Shown: positions 11,058-23,290 of the stretch, one piece after another
How the letters are laid out: each line of letters starts with the position of its first letter
Position numbering within the stretch: the first letter of the stretch is position 1
DNA from: Lumnitzera littorea
Lineage: Eukaryota; Streptophyta; Magnoliopsida; Myrtales; Combretaceae
Length of the DNA stretch: 64,000 nt
Direction of reading: 5' to 3'
Assembly: GCA_024138015.1 (NCBI GenBank)
Contig: JAMXBB010000008.1
Coordinates: forward strand, 46,545,397-46,609,396
Made by a program: the position numbers and the translations under genes
The notes under the pieces: generated by a model
Told to the model about the DNA's origin: nothing
Seen by the model: the letters and a program-made list of their open reading frames with translations, nothing else
The model's database searches: none

Positions 11058-12245
11058 GTTAGCAATATTGAAAGAATCGAAGACTCCATATTCCTTTAGT
11101 AGTTTTATCCTGTAGGCATTGGGGTTGATCTTTTCGATCACTTTAAAAGGTCCATTTGGCCTTAGGGATGACTTGCTCTTCCTTAGTTTAAGGAATCAAT
11201 CCTTACTAAGGTGTATCCACACTAAGTTGCCAGGTTGGAACTCTCTAACTTTTCTTCTTTGGCCTCTTCTTTCAAGCTTGGAAGCAACTTGAGTCAAATG
11301 GACCACGACTTTTTGCTGCCTTGTTTTGATGGCTTCTTATCTTTTCACAACTTTTTGATCCTCAAGCTAGTTGGGCTGGGAAATTTGATCAAGTGGAAGC
11401 TTAGGGTTGTATCCATAGGCAACCTCACAAGGTGATTTCTTTGTTATACCGTAAGTAATCTTATTGTAGGTGAATTGATTATTGGTAAGCACATGTCTCA
11501 GTTAATTGGATTTCTTCCAATTGCAACTTGTAGCAAGGTTTCTAAGGTCTTATTGATGACCTCGATTTGGCCATTTATCTATGGGTGGTACGATGTATAG
11601 AATAGTAGTTTGGTCCCCAATCGCTTCTAAATGGTCTTCCAAAAATGGTTTAAGTACTTAGGGTCCCGATCAGATACTATGGTTCTGGGTATTCCATGTA
11701 GCTTAACTACTTCTTATGAAAAGAGAAGCAAAATAGCTAAAGAGTCATTAGTTCAATTGCATGGCATGAAGTATGCCATCTTGCTGAAACAATCTATAAC
11801 AACCATGATGGAGTCCTTCCTTTAAGATGTCCTTAGTTAACCCAACATAAAATCCATGCTCAACTTGGACCATGGTTTGGACAAGATAAGTAGAGGCAAA
11901 TGAGGTCCTTGTTTAGCTCAACTCTTTGCTCTTCGACAAGTAGCACATCTCTCTAACACAGATTGGACGTCTCTCATTATCATTGGCTAAAAGAATCTCA
12001 AAGTATGCACTTCATGAGTGCGAGCCTTCCCAAAATGACCAGATAATCCTCCTTCATGTGCCTTTTGTACTTGTAATTCTCGTATAAAATTGGTCGGTAT
12101 GTACAACTTCCCTTTCCTGAATAGGTATCCATCCTCCTTATAATAATCATCAATAGCTCGCCCATCTTCGCATCTAACATAGATTAGACCAATATGTGAA
12201 TCCTCTACATTGAGAACCCAAGAAGTCTCATTTTGAGTTCAGTAA
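11058..12245 (-). pseudogene. Element A integrase relic
   Basis: Integrase inserts element cDNA into the host chromosome. From 12245 downward the zinc-binding end ERCATCRRA lies near 11945, then the catalytic core with VIDCFSKMAYF (first Asp, about 11800), TIVSDRDPKYLNHF (second Asp, about 11660) and QIEVINKT (Glu, about 11550), so the DDE triad is still present. The C-terminal part GPFKVIEKINPNAYRI is at about 11150-11090. The frame ends at 11058, where the LTR of B begins, a few codons after a FNIAN motif that in C and D leads on to the end of pol. Stops interrupt it at several places. Confidence 0.82.
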
Positions 12246-12249
12246 GGAG

Positions 12250-13480
12250 AGTATGATATGGAGATAAAGCGTTGACCACTACATTGTTCTTGCCAGTCTT
12301 ATACTTAACAACATAAGAAAATCCCTCCATGAACTCAATCCACTTGGCCTATCTCTTAGAAAATTTTGGTTGGCTCTTCAAATATCTTAATGACTCATGA
12401 TCGATGTAAATCCCAAATTCCTTCAACAATAGGTAATGCTGCTAAACAATTAGAGCTCAAATCAAGGAGTAGAACTCCTTATTGTACACAGAAAAATTGA
12501 GTGTAGCTCCTTAAAGCTTTTCACTAAAGTAAGCAATAGGTCAACCCTCTTACATCAGCACGACACTTATGCACAATCCAGATGAATTGCATTCTACTTC
12601 AAATACTTTGTCAAAGTTTGAAAGAGCTAGGACAAGAGTAGTAGTCAACTTTCTCTTTACCACCTCAATGTTCTATTGCTCTTTCTCTCCCCATTTGAAT
12701 TCAATGTTCTTCTTCGATAGCTTAGTTAGTAGGGGTATAATAGTATTGAAATTCCTTATAAAATAGCGATAGAATGATGCTTAGCCTTGGAAACTTCATA
12801 TATCGGCAAAATAAGTCGACATTAGCCACTTAGTGATCACCTTCTCCTTTTCTTCATCAACTCATATGCTACCTCCTCTTACGACAAAGCTAAAGAAGAC
12901 TACTTCAGGTTAGTAAAAGTCACATTTCTTTAGATTGGCATACATTTGTTTAACTAGGAGTTTAGTAAAAATAGCTCAGGGATGTTCATAGTACATCTCC
13001 AAGTCAAGGTTGTAGACATGAATATCATCAAAGTAAACAACGACGAACTTTCTGATCAATTCTTGAAGCACATGGTTCATTAACCACATAAAAGTGCTTG
13101 GCGCATTTGATAGTCCAAAGGGCATCACTAGCCACTCATACAATCTATGGTGAGTCTTAAATGTAGTCTTCTAATCATCCTTCCTGCATTTTGATTTGAT
13201 GGTATCCAAACATGAGATTGATCTTAGAGAAGATCTTCACTCCATTTAGCTCATCAATCATGTCATTAGGTCAAGGTATAAGGTACTTGTACTTGATAGT
13301 GATTCGGTTGATGGCTTGACTATCTATACACATTTGCCATGTACCATCTTTGTTTGGCACCAATAAGGTTGGTATGGCACATGGGCTTATCTTTCCATCA
13401 ATTCATCCACTTACCTCTAGAGCTCAAAAACCTGTTCAGGGTTCAACCTTTATGTGGGCTTGTTTGGTAATGTAGCTCCT
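12250..13480 (-). pseudogene. Element A reverse transcriptase and RNase H relic
   Basis: Copies element RNA into DNA and degrades the RNA strand. Reading down from 13480, the palm has YEWLVMPFGLSNAPSTFM (about 13140-13090) and an intact FVVVYFDDI catalytic motif (about 13050-13022). The thumb/connection part with FYRYFIRNF follows (about 12770), then RNase H with YIDHESLRYLK (about 12390) and the domain-end pattern KYKTGKNNVVVNALS (about 12310-12270). Many in-frame stops are TAG or TGA where relatives have Gln, Arg or Trp codons, as expected from C-to-T decay. Confidence 0.85.
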
Positions 13481-15245
13481 AGCTATAAATCTATAGCATG
13501 TTCAATTTCTTTAATCAATGGTAGTTCATTAGGAAACAAGTCAGCAAATTCCTTCAATAGGTATTTCACCTTGGTGAGTAGCTCATCATTCAAAACTCTT
13601 AATTCAAGCAACCTCCTGACCAATAGGAAGGTTGGCTCGTTATGCTTCATCTCTCTTAATAGCTTGGCATGTGTCATTACTAGGGCCTCCTTCTTCAAAG
13701 TTCAGCTAAGCTGCGCTTGCATAGCCTTAACTTGCTCAGATGACATAGGACTCAATCTCACCTTTCTTCCCTTATGCTCAAAAGAACAAGTATTTCTTCC
13801 CATCATAGATCACATGTCAGTCAAGGAACTAGGGTCTTCCTAAAAGAATATGTGAAGTGCTTATAGGAAATAAATCACAAAGAACCTCATCCTGGTACTT
13901 TCTAATGTAGATTAGTACCACAACTTGCTTGGTCACTTGTAATGTTCCTTTATTACTAAGCTAACATAGCTTGTAAGGTTTGGGGTATGGTGTAGTCAGC
14001 AATTTCAACTGTTAAACCATAAATGTAGATGTTGCATTAGTGCACCTATGACTATCAATAATAAGAGCATATGACATCTCATTGACCTTACAATCAATGT
14101 GAAACAAGTTCTCTCGCTGCTCGTCATCAAGTATTGGAATCACACTCATCATTCTTCTCATCACCATGTTCGTGGGCATGAAGTTACTTTCTTCATTATA
14201 GATAACTACCTCCTCCTCCTTGGATTGGTTAGCTTATTCAAATTCCTCTTACTCTTCAACTTCCTTGTCAGTGCTATCAACCTCAAGAGTAGGCATGTCT
14301 CCCTTCACTACCATTGTCCTTTTGCTCAAGCATTAAGTTACCATGTGTTCAAATCCTTAGCACTTGAAACATTTGATCTCACTTGTCTTTCGTCTTAAGC
14401 TTTGTCCTTTCTCAAATCTCCTTAAGGTCCCCTTTTCTTTAGCTGGGACGGTTGAAATAGGTTAGACTTCACTAGTCTTACTTGGTTCCAGTTGCACAGG
14501 TCCGCTTAGAATAGGCTAGTTATAGGAAGCTCAACTAACAAGAGCTTGAAATCAACTCATTCAATGTCACTTTATCCTCTGGATAACTTGGATAGCTTTG
14601 TCTAATGTTCTAATGTCACTTCTCTCTTAGATATTCAATCTCATACTTCAATCTAGTGACAAACCTAAAGATAGTCTGATCTTTGAGCTCTACAACTTTA
14701 CAGTGAATCATTAGTATTTGGAATTTCTTTATGTATGCAGCAACACTTTTGTCTCTTTGCCTCAACTTCTGTAAATTCTTAAATGTATTTTATAGATAGT
14801 AACTCGACACAAACCCCCTCTTCATCACTCTCTTATCTTATCACAGTCTCTAATCTCCCTTTCTCCTTCTCTTCGATAGGTGGCTTGCAAATTCTTCCAC
14901 TACAGGGTGGCATATCCTATAAATTCTAAGACAACAAGTCCCACTTTTACAATCTTAAGAACTTTTAACACTCAAATTGTTTATGTATCCTTTTAACACA
15001 GTCTAGATAGTCTTTAGCATCACCACTATTAGAGAAGCTCGGAATTTGTAATCTCATTCCTTCTATCTTGAGAGCTTGGACATTTCTTTCTTTAGGTTCA
15101 TAGTACTTCGCTTCCTCATCACTCAAATCCTCATCTTCCTCTTCTATTTGTTCCATTGCGAGCCTTCATCAAGTAATTTTATCCATTCTTCTAGCTTGAT
15201 GTGGTCAAATTGTGAAATTAGCTTGGCTAGGTTAGCCATTGTTGC
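13480..15245 (-). pseudogene. Element A gag and protease relic
   Basis: Gag starts near 15240 with MANLAKL, followed by an acidic stretch (MEQIEEEDEDLSDEE, about 15155-15110) and RLQIPSFSNSGDAKDYLD (about 15055-15000). The nucleocapsid knuckle is near 14375-14335 with CFKC, a stop, then GFEHMVT and the last Cys replaced by a stop-flanked position. Protease is near 14070: LIIDSHRCTNA, where the family has an Asp-Ser/Thr-Gly active site, so the Gly is lost. The linker into reverse transcriptase (LLVRRLLELRVLNDELLTKV, 13640-13580) is the best preserved part. The opposite-strand 129-codon frame at 13454-13843 is a shadow of this. Confidence 0.75.
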
Positions 15246-15249
15246 TCTT

Positions 15250-15832
15250 GATTAGTCCTTTTGCTCGAACTTTATTTAGGGTCATCTTAGGCTCATTACT
15301 TGTCTTCATTCATAGTAGTTATTAGGCTAGTCATTAGGTTGGCAAGCCTGTCCATTCTTTCATTCATAGATTGTGTTGTATAACTTCTTTGTTGGTCATA
15401 GCCATTACAAGCACCACTCTCTTGGCTTATGAGAGTTCCTTGAACACTTAAGTACGACAATATCAAATACCTTAGTATACTAACTTCCTTACTTTGAAAA
15501 CAAATGAATTTTACTCAAATCCTTCATCAAACCCCTCTTCAAACAATTACCTAGTATCCCTTATACCAACAACTACTAGATTAATTCCAATGTTACTCAA
15601 CTTAGCTATAAACCAACAAGAACCACACATTGTGTTTTGTAAGTACTAAAATAAGGGAAAGTAAAGTATCCTAACACTTACACTTGCTTCACCAAATTTA
15701 GAGCACTGCATTGAAACCCACTACGTATAGCCATAAAAGCCTAATCCTTAGTATAGTCTACTTTACACAATGCTACTAAAATACGAATACTCAAGGACAC
15801 AAGATATTAGAAACTTACATAAACATAGTTAA
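15250..15832 (-). other. Element A leader
   Basis: Sequence between gag and primer site of A. No coding, RNA gene or tandem repeat is seen. It fits an untranslated leader. Confidence 0.6.
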
Positions 15833-15847
15833 GCCCTGAAACTAAGA
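15833..15847 (-). other. Decayed tRNA-Met primer site of element A
   Basis: On the minus strand CTTAGTTTCAGGGC aligns with the TTGGTATCAGAGC class of tRNA-iMet primer sites with three changes. It stands next to the LTR border at 15848. Element F has a better preserved version at 37172-37183. Confidence 0.55.
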
Positions 15848-15899
15848 TGAATTAGTCAATGGTCATGGATGAACATATGACCAAAGGTATCATACGAAT
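15848..15899 (-). repeat. Element A 5' LTR, inner part
   Basis: The 52 bases from TGAATTAGTC up to the insertion point of C. The shared word catggatgaaca aligns with cgtggatgaaca of the D LTR at 53107-53118. The rest of this LTR resumes at 26140. Confidence 0.65.
15895..15899. other. Left target-site duplication of element C
   Basis: cgaat here against tgaac at 26135-26139: three of five identical and the two differences are transitions. Accepted as a decayed duplication because the LTR of A continues across it. Confidence 0.5.
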
Positions 15900-16811
15900 T
15901 GATAGGAATCAAACTATTGGGCCTTTAACTTGTAGTTGAGCCCAAGGACTAGAAGGATTAATCAGGCTAATTCTTCTACTCTAGCTAGCTCCCGCCAAGG
16001 TTGAACTGCTCCTTATAGCAGACCGACTCCCGACATCATGCCAAGTGACTTCACATCTTTCGAAAGTTATGTGTCAACTCAATAAATACTCTGCTTACAG
16101 CCTGACCCTTCATATGTCCCTGCTTGGTTATGGTTGAGTCAACCACTTACTCGGCAACATTAAAGTCGAGTGGTCAAGAGATACCATACCAGTCTTTAGC
16201 CACTCCTTCTCGAACGAATCCACATCTACCCAGTACCCCTTTTTGACCACCCATCTTGATTGTATTGATTTGTTTACATCTTCTAAGGGCATCATCAATA
16301 CATTGTTGCCACATATCTAGGCCTGCTTGGAGAATCTATTGCACTTAATCATTACTTTTCCTAGAACATTCATTTTTACCCATTGTATTCTTTGTACATT
16401 ACTTCTTTAGAACAAAACCCTTTTTGCCTTTTCCATTTTTAGGTAAGTTGTCTTAAATTCTTGAGTATAAATACCCACTATACATATAGTCGCATTATCT
16501 TATCATCATTATCATATACTAAATATTCGCTTTATGTACATTGCTCTCACTTCCACTCTTATCCTAACCCTTAAGCAAGGTTAGGTAGAAAGTAACCTCA
16601 TTAGACTAACTTGTGCATCATGTCACATTGTGCCGTGAATCTTTAAAAGTTCTACTAGTGCATTATTTCCTTTGGAGTTACTTATGGGTTTGCTTATTTT
16701 CTTCTTTTTTTTGTTATGTCGTGCGCTTCCCATAACTCATTTCAAGCTTTTGGCAAGCTTGGATCCATCCTTATGATCGGCCTTGTCTACTCTTGGCTTC
16801 AATCTACATCA
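15900..16811 (+). repeat. Element C 5' LTR, 912 bp
   Basis: Begins TGATAGGAATCAAACTATTG, almost identical to the 3' LTR start at 25207, and ends ...CTACATCA before the primer site. The body aligns all along with 25207-26134, for example the word aagcttggatccatcc at both ends. Differences are mostly transitions; divergence by eye is around 15-20 percent, so the insertion is old. Confidence 0.85.
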
Positions 16812-16813
16812 TC

Positions 16814-16825
16814 TTAGTATCAAAG
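16814..16825 (+). other. tRNA-Met type primer site of element C
   Basis: TTAGTATCAAAG resembles TTGGTATCAGAGC, the plant gypsy/copia initiator-Met primer site, two bases after the LTR end. Confidence 0.65.
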
Positions 16826-17152
16826 TAGAGGTTCCATTTGGGTAAGTTGTGTTTGTGATTTGTGAAGTAGTGCTTCTTGTAGCAGTGTGTTGTATCTTGT
16901 GTAGAGATTCAGTGGAAGTATTCTAGTAAGTAGGAGAGTGGACTCGCTTGTTCTTGTGTTTACTTTTTTACCCTGTTTTAAACATCTGAAAATAGAGTGA
17001 GTTCTATGTTAACAATTTATTCATTAGAATTGATACTGTGTCACAACTTAGCTAACTGTTGGTGTGAAGAGTGTATTATGTTGATAGATTTAGACAAAAT
17101 AGTGTTAATTGTAACTCAGAATTGATGATTGAAATCAAATTTATCGAGGAAA

Positions 17153-18290
17153 ATGATAGACCCTAATGTTAATGCTAGTATTGGGGATGACAACAGTAGT
17201 GTTGTTCCTCATGACCAACAATCCTAAGGCACCCCTAAGAGTACAGACGAGAGACTTGTTGAAGTGGCCAACCCCCTAGTTGATTTAACTAGAACAATTT
17301 ATGCATTGGCCTATTGACTTGCTGAGGTCGTACAGAACACCCCACAAGTTACTTGACTTGGTAGAGGTTAGAACCCAGCTTAATAAGTGAAAGGTGGAGT
17401 AGTAGGTGGACAAGCCCGAAGAAGGATTGATTTAGGGGAATTAGATGACGTTGAAGAAGAAGAGCATGAAGAAGAAGAAGAAGAACAAGTTAGAGCACCC
17501 CGAGTTGCTGACCATGTGAAGCTCTAGATTCTAAGTTTTAGTGGTTTTGGGAGTACAGATGATTATATGGATTAGGAGGAGAAAGTTGAGTGAGTTTTCA
17601 ACTATTACTAGTATGAAGACCGATAAAAGGTAAGGATTACTGCTATTGAGTTCTCAAGATATTTTGCCATATGGTGGAAGAACTTTTAAGTCATAAGAAG
17701 ATGAGAGGGATATAAGAAGATTAATACTTGGTATGAGACGAAGAGAATACTAAGAAATAGATTTGTACTAGATAGCTATTTACAGGATACTTTTGTTCAA
17801 CTTCGAGAGCTAAGGCAAGGAAGCCGAACTATTGATGAGTATGTCTAAGAATTCCAAATACTTATGATTCACTATGAAGTAAAGGAACCATCAGCATGAA
17901 CGATCTTTAGGTTTCTTACTAGAATGAGAAGTGATATCTAAACTGTTGTGGAACTCCAGCTGTTTACTACAATGGATGAGGCTATACGAATAGCCTAACA
18001 AGTAGAAAGGTAGAAAAGAAGCAAAATGTCGATTTAACCTCCAGCAAGTTGACTTAGTAAATTGAGCCAACTTAGCTAGGGAAGTTTTCGAGCTCAGTTA
18101 AGTACTAAGCCAATTTGAGAGGTTAATGTATGAGTCGAGCAAAAGGGTCGACTTGATAGTATCATGCTAACCTAAACATATGAGAAGGGATAAGGGTTTG
18201 GTAGGAAGGCGAGCTAGATCGGGTGCTTCAAGTGCTAAGGGGTTGTCCATATGGCTACCCAGTGTTTGAATCGAAGGACCGTGATTATCA
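17153..18290 (+). pseudogene. gag: Element C gag relic
   Basis: The ATG at 17153 opens MIDPNVNASIGDDNSSVV. A Glu-rich acidic stretch follows (about 17440-17490), then the gag core: FSRYFAIWW (about 17660) and QLRELRQGSRTIDEYV (about 17800-17850), a pattern of the retrotransposon gag family. The zinc knuckle at 18224-18265 reads CFKC, stop, GVVHMATQC, so all four metal ligands (C-C-H-C) remain. At least ten in-frame stops prevent a product. Gag would form the particle shell. Confidence 0.78.
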
Positions 18291-18499
18291 AGGGAGATGC
18301 ACTAGAGGTCGAAGTAGATAACACAAATGAGGAACCTAAGAACAAAGAAATGAACGATGAGGCTAATGTAGATGCTGACCTGATTGAAGAGGATATGTTT
18401 ACAGAGGACCTGGAAAGTTAATTCTATTTGTTTAATGTATAATGAGTTTAGAACCTTCACATGAGGAGGAGTAGAGAGAGAACTTATTCCATATAACGT

Positions 18500-18960
18500 A
18501 CAAGGTGAATGATTAGTTGAGTGCACTCATTATAGATAATGGTAGCTACACTAATGTGGCTTTAGTAGATCTGATCAAGAAGTTAAAGTTGTTGACTATA
18601 GCACATCTGTAGCCATACAAGTTGCATTGGCTAAATGAGAGAGGGGTACTACATGTCACTCATCAAGTACTGCTGCCAATCATTATTGGAAATTATTTTG
18701 ATGAGATCCTTTGTGACGTACTACCTATATGTGCTTTACATCTGTTACTTAGCCAATTATGGCTCTTTAACTGAAGGGTTATGCATGATGGATTTCAGAA
18801 CACCTATGTGTTCAAAAAAGATGAAGGGAAGGTTACCTTTAATCCCATGACATTGAGTCAAGTTGGAAAATTACAAGCTAAACTTACTTGAGGACCTAAG
18901 AAAGCTTTAACACTGAGTAGAGCCAAGCTTAGAGAAGCTATAACGGTTGATATGTCGACT
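18500..18960 (+). pseudogene. Element C protease relic
   Basis: LIIDNGSYTNVA near 18528-18565 is the aspartic protease active site with Ser changed to Asn (relatives: DSG; element D keeps DSGS). PYKLHWLNERGVLHVTHQVL follows near 18620. A frame shift is needed in the downstream part. The protease would cut the Gag-Pol polyprotein. Confidence 0.75.
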
Positions 18961-19078
18961 TTTATATTGGTCAGGAGGCTACTAGAATTGAAGGAGTGGA
19001 TTGAATCACCCGATGAGGTAATAGAATTGTTGGACAAATATGTCGACCTATTCCTAAAACAATTGCGAAAAGGATTGC
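18961..19078 (+). pseudogene. Element C reverse transcriptase, N-terminal part before the inserted LTR
   Basis: LVRRLLELKEWIESPDEVIE and VDLFLKQLRKG are the linker just before the fingers. The frame is cut at 19078 by the family X LTR and resumes in the same frame at 22629, if one copy of the ATTGC duplication is counted. Sister elements A, D and F show the same linker. Confidence 0.85.
19074..19078. other. Left target-site duplication ATTGC of the solo X LTR
   Basis: ATTGC lies directly before TGTCAGGACC. An identical ATTGC lies directly after the LTR end at 22624-22628. Perfect five-base duplications are the mark of gypsy integrase. Confidence 0.92.
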
Positions 19079-22000
19079 TGTCAGGACCCTAAAGGGGGCC
19101 TAGTAGGATTACCTAAAATTTTCATAACATGTGTGCACCCATGATATGAAAATTGTCTTGCAAGTCAGAGATTGCAAGACTCTATATAATAAATCACTAA
19201 GATTAATGATTTTCAAGTAATTAATTTATTGTAACATGATATAATATATAATTATAAATAACTATGGATGTCCGATATCCCACAGTTCCTCAGAACCGCA
19301 GAGAATCGGTATCCCCTACCAAATAATAAGACAGGATCACCAACATTATAAAACTGCAGGTAGAATTAAATTATATTAAATTCTAACATGTGAATATTTT
19401 CTACAAAGAGTATTTATGTATTACCTATAAAAATCTCAACTAATCCTAACACTAATTTACATATCTTCATCTCACCCTCAGCACTCGAAACTTATCCCAA
19501 TCCCATCATATGTAAACCTGCAAAAGAAAGACTATTGGGGAATAAGCTACAAGAGCTTAGTGAGCAATCCCTCATACCATACTAGCAAACAAGTTATCAA
19601 ACAAATTATTACAACCATATGAATGCATGCACATGCAGTATGCCAAACAATATATGTAGTTGACCGGTATTGCATATAATATCGGATTTTAACGCCCTCC
19701 GAGATAAGGGTTGGAGATTACATGGCACCAATCACGACCGAGCTCTAGCACCTGAGTTTTTACCCATAACTTAGAACTCCGTATTTCACAAAAACACATT
19801 TCCATTTCCAAAAATCTAATAATTCACAAAATCCCAGGCCTAGCGATGAGGTGGCCCCCGCAGTCTACACTCACACCCTACAGCGGTGGTCTCTAGACGC
19901 GACCCCCAGCCACCCACGGTTAGCGTCTCCGGCGCCAATAAAACCCGCGAGCTAAGGGTAGGGTCTTGTTGTACCCATGCTCCTGCACGGTACCAATCAA
20001 ATCATGTGGGAATCCATCCCTCCAAGGCCCTTCATTACCAACCGCGTGAAGTGACGGCCAGAATAAGTAATGCGATGCATGGATAATGCATGACTCTTTT
20101 GATTAAAGATAAGCCAAATATAATTAGGTTAGATTATGAGGCGACCAATCAATATCAAGAATCCATCCAAATCCTATAAAATCAATCATACCATCAAATC
20201 ATCAATTATTGTATTTAGCAATATTTCTCATAACAATCAAGCAATATCAAGCACACACATATCCCGAAAACCCCATGCATTAAGTTATTGATATTCAATT
20301 TAAGTGCACTAACTACAAGTACAAACAAGTATAGAGTCATCGGGAGTACTCACTTGACTATGACGACTCGCTCTAGTCGTAATAATCGATCAAGAGATCC
20401 TTGCCCTCGTCGGGATCACCTGATCATTACGAGATAATAGAGATAATAAGTAGTTGACTCAGCTAAGGGTTCCAGATATCTGTCTACCTAATTCTACTTA
20501 GATTACTATCAGCCCTTATTCGATTAAACCTAATTGCTAATCGTACGTAACTTTTTCATTTTATTTTCAATATTTACGAATTTATAGTCGTTTTTCATCA
20601 TTTTCAGACGTAAATTCACACAGTAATGTCCGTTTTAGACGTTAAGACCCATGTTTTATGATATGGACTAAATTTATTGAAATTTTATCTTATTGAAGTT
20701 TAATTATTCTTATTGCTTATGTTTATGCCCTAGTTTAGGATTTAATGATTGAATTAGCTATTTAATTCTTACACTTAAGAAATTTTACATTAGTGCTACT
20801 AATTTACATACTTGATTAAGTTTAATTCAATCTAGGAAGTGTATTAGGGTTCAAGGGATTTTTAGCTTCTAAGTACATGTATATACCTATGTTATATGCT
20901 TATGCAATCTTATTATTTCTTCTTTTATAAACCTATGCTTACATCATTACTTATGTAATTAATTGATGAGGTCATGGCTTATGTAATGTTTTGATGATGT
21001 CATAACTTATGTAATCCATTTATTACATGTAAATATATATATCATTAAGTACTTATACATATACATATGTTATATACCTACCTATACTCATAAAATACTA
21101 ATATGTATACTTATGTACTAATATATATACTAATACATATACCCATATACGCATACGGTGACATACGTATTTTTATACTTATTTTCGTATGCCTTATCTA
21201 GCCCCTTAAGAAAGCTTCACAATTTCATTCTTTTTGTATTTTAAGAGTATATTTGACATGATATATGTATGTATAGTTAGTATATACCTTATTTTAGGTT
21301 ATGTACATATTGTATACTTATGTACAAAGGTATTTATACGTATATTCTTCTAGCATATCCTTTTATACATATACTTAAGGACATATGCACATGCATATCT
21401 TTCTTCTTCTTCATAATTCCTAGATTTCTACATTTAAAGATGGGAACTTTGTTCCCTCTTCTTCAAGATAACACTAACACCTAACTACTTATCTAATCTA
21501 CCTAATTAACTAACTAATGAATAACATAAACCAACATAAAGTAAGTTAAGTACATACCTTTAGATGTGTTGGATTTAAGGAAGCAAAAGTGAAGAAATGA
21601 AAGTAAAAGGGAAGGGGAAAGCTCATGGCAATGGAGGGCAAATTTTGTTTTGTTTCTTTTGATTTGTTTTGCTTATGGAAGAAGGAGAATGGTGGGGTCT
21701 ACAAGGGGAGATGCATGGACGGCAATTTAAGAGAAGAAGGAAAAAGAAATGCAAAAGGAAAAGAAAAGAAAGGAAATCATGAGAAGAAGATATTTTTTTT
21801 TTTTCATAATGAAAGAGACACTTTTGTTGACTTGGTCAACTCTTCTTAAGTATATGTAAATTTGTGTACATAATGTGGTGATTAAGGGAAATGAAGGGAA
21901 AACAAATGAAGGAAATGAGAAGAAATGAGGTATTTGATGAATTGATTAGCAAACATAGTTAATGAGGTCTTACTTTAGGTCTTTATAACTTATATATCTC

Positions 22001-22623
22001 ATTTGATAAACTACTTTGGATAACAAGTGCAAAAAGTACTAATTTGGGTGTTAAAGTTCACTACATGTAACCTAATCCTCAACTATAACCCTAACTCTAA
22101 GTGAGACTATCCTAATCACATACTTAAGACATAAATGTAATCTATGATTCATTATCTTAGTTTCTAAGGGATCATTTAAGCATTCTAAATGTTTATGCAT
22201 GATTGAGGGTTATCTTCAGTCGTTTACCAATGAAATGGCAAAATATGGAGGATATATTATCACTTAGGGTTTTAAGGTAAATTATGGTGAATTAGTGCTT
22301 TTATATCCTTAAAGTTATGGTTTTAGGGTTCTTATTACTTTAAGGCACAATCTCTAATGTTTTTACACATTTAGGGTTTCATATATTCTTACGCGATTAA
22401 ATCTTCGATTGTCATCTTAGGGTTTTGATGAGGTTCGAGGTCTTAGGGTCTTCGTATGCGGTTAGGGGTTCATTGATGATTTAAGGTTTTTCGTATCCAC
22501 TTTAGGTTTTGGATTGAGATTTTAATTGGTTTTAAATCTTACTGGCTCTTTTGAGTTCGAGAAATCATCTACAGTTTAGACGTTTGTTTCTATACTTAGA
22601 AGGCTAAATTCGCAGGGTTTACA
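19079..22623. repeat. Solo LTR of family X, 3545 bp
   Basis: Starts TGTCAGGACC, ends GGGTTTACA (TG...CA), and is flanked by perfect ATTGC duplications. It interrupts a pol reading frame that is continuous on either side. It holds no gag or pol. A solo LTR arises by recombination between the two LTRs of one element. At 3.5 kb it is long for plants; LTRs of this size occur in Del/Tekay and some Tat elements, which is only a guess for X. Its 3' 2.76 kb is repeated at 1-2611. Frames at 19886-20086 and 21625-21849 inside it show no family resemblance. Confidence 0.92.
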
Positions 22624-23290
22624 ATTGCTACCATTCAAAGGCATTATGCATTGCATTGAATTAATTTCGGGCACTACCTTGCCGAATAAACCAGCTTATT
22701 GGATGAACCCTGAATAAGCTGCTAAGCTCCAACAACAAGTCAATGAATTATTGGAGAAAGAGTATGTGAGGTACACTCCAAGTCCTTGTATTGTTTTGAT
22801 GCTCCTAGTGCCGAAAAGGGATGGTATTTAGCGAATGTGTGTTGATAGCCGAGCCATGAATAAGATCACCATTAAGTACTAGTATCCTATTCCCAGGTTA
22901 GATGAAATGTTGGATGAATTGAGTGGAGCTATGGTCTTTAACAAAATTAACCTAAGGTCTAGCTACCATTAGATTCGAATGAGGTCGGGAGATGAGTGGA
23001 AGATTGCTTTCAAATGTTGCCATGGACTCTATAAGTGGATCGTAATGCCATTTGGCTTGTTGAATGCCTTGAGCACTTTCATGCAATTGGTGAACCACAT
23101 GCTAAGAGATTTGATTGGGAAGTATGTCATGGTGTACTTTAATGACATTCTAGTATACAATGCCAACATGCCGAGTCATTGTGGGCATCTCCATGCTGTA
23201 TTAGATGTGCTACGAGCTAAGAGATTATTCGACAATCTGAAGAATTGTTGTTCTGCTAAGAGGAAGTGGTATTTCTGGGTTACGTAATAG
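22624..23290 (+). pseudogene. Element C reverse transcriptase, main part
   Basis: After the solo LTR the frame continues with GTTLPNKPAYWMNPE (22675-22720), LLVPKRDGI and MCVDSRAMNKITIKY (22805-22880), DEWKIAFK (22993-23016), MPFGLLNALSTFMQL (23047-23090) and MVYFNDILVYN (23128-23160). The YFDD catalytic motif has Asp to Asn, which by itself would abolish polymerisation. The palm and fingers are complete otherwise, with few stops. Confidence 0.88.

Noticed and set aside
13454..13843. 129-codon plus-strand frame, the longest apart from gag
   Set aside because: It is the antisense of the protease-reverse transcriptase linker of A, whose minus-strand reading matches known pol motifs.
19886..20086. 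66-codon frame in relatively GC-rich LTR sequence
   Set aside because: The matching place in the X copy at 25-230 has stops and no conserved peptide; non-coding LTR.
21625..21849. 74-codon frame with a Met start and Lys/Glu-rich end
   Set aside because: It lies in the solo X LTR over a purine-rich tract; the matching part of the other X copy (about 2040-2120) does not keep the frame.
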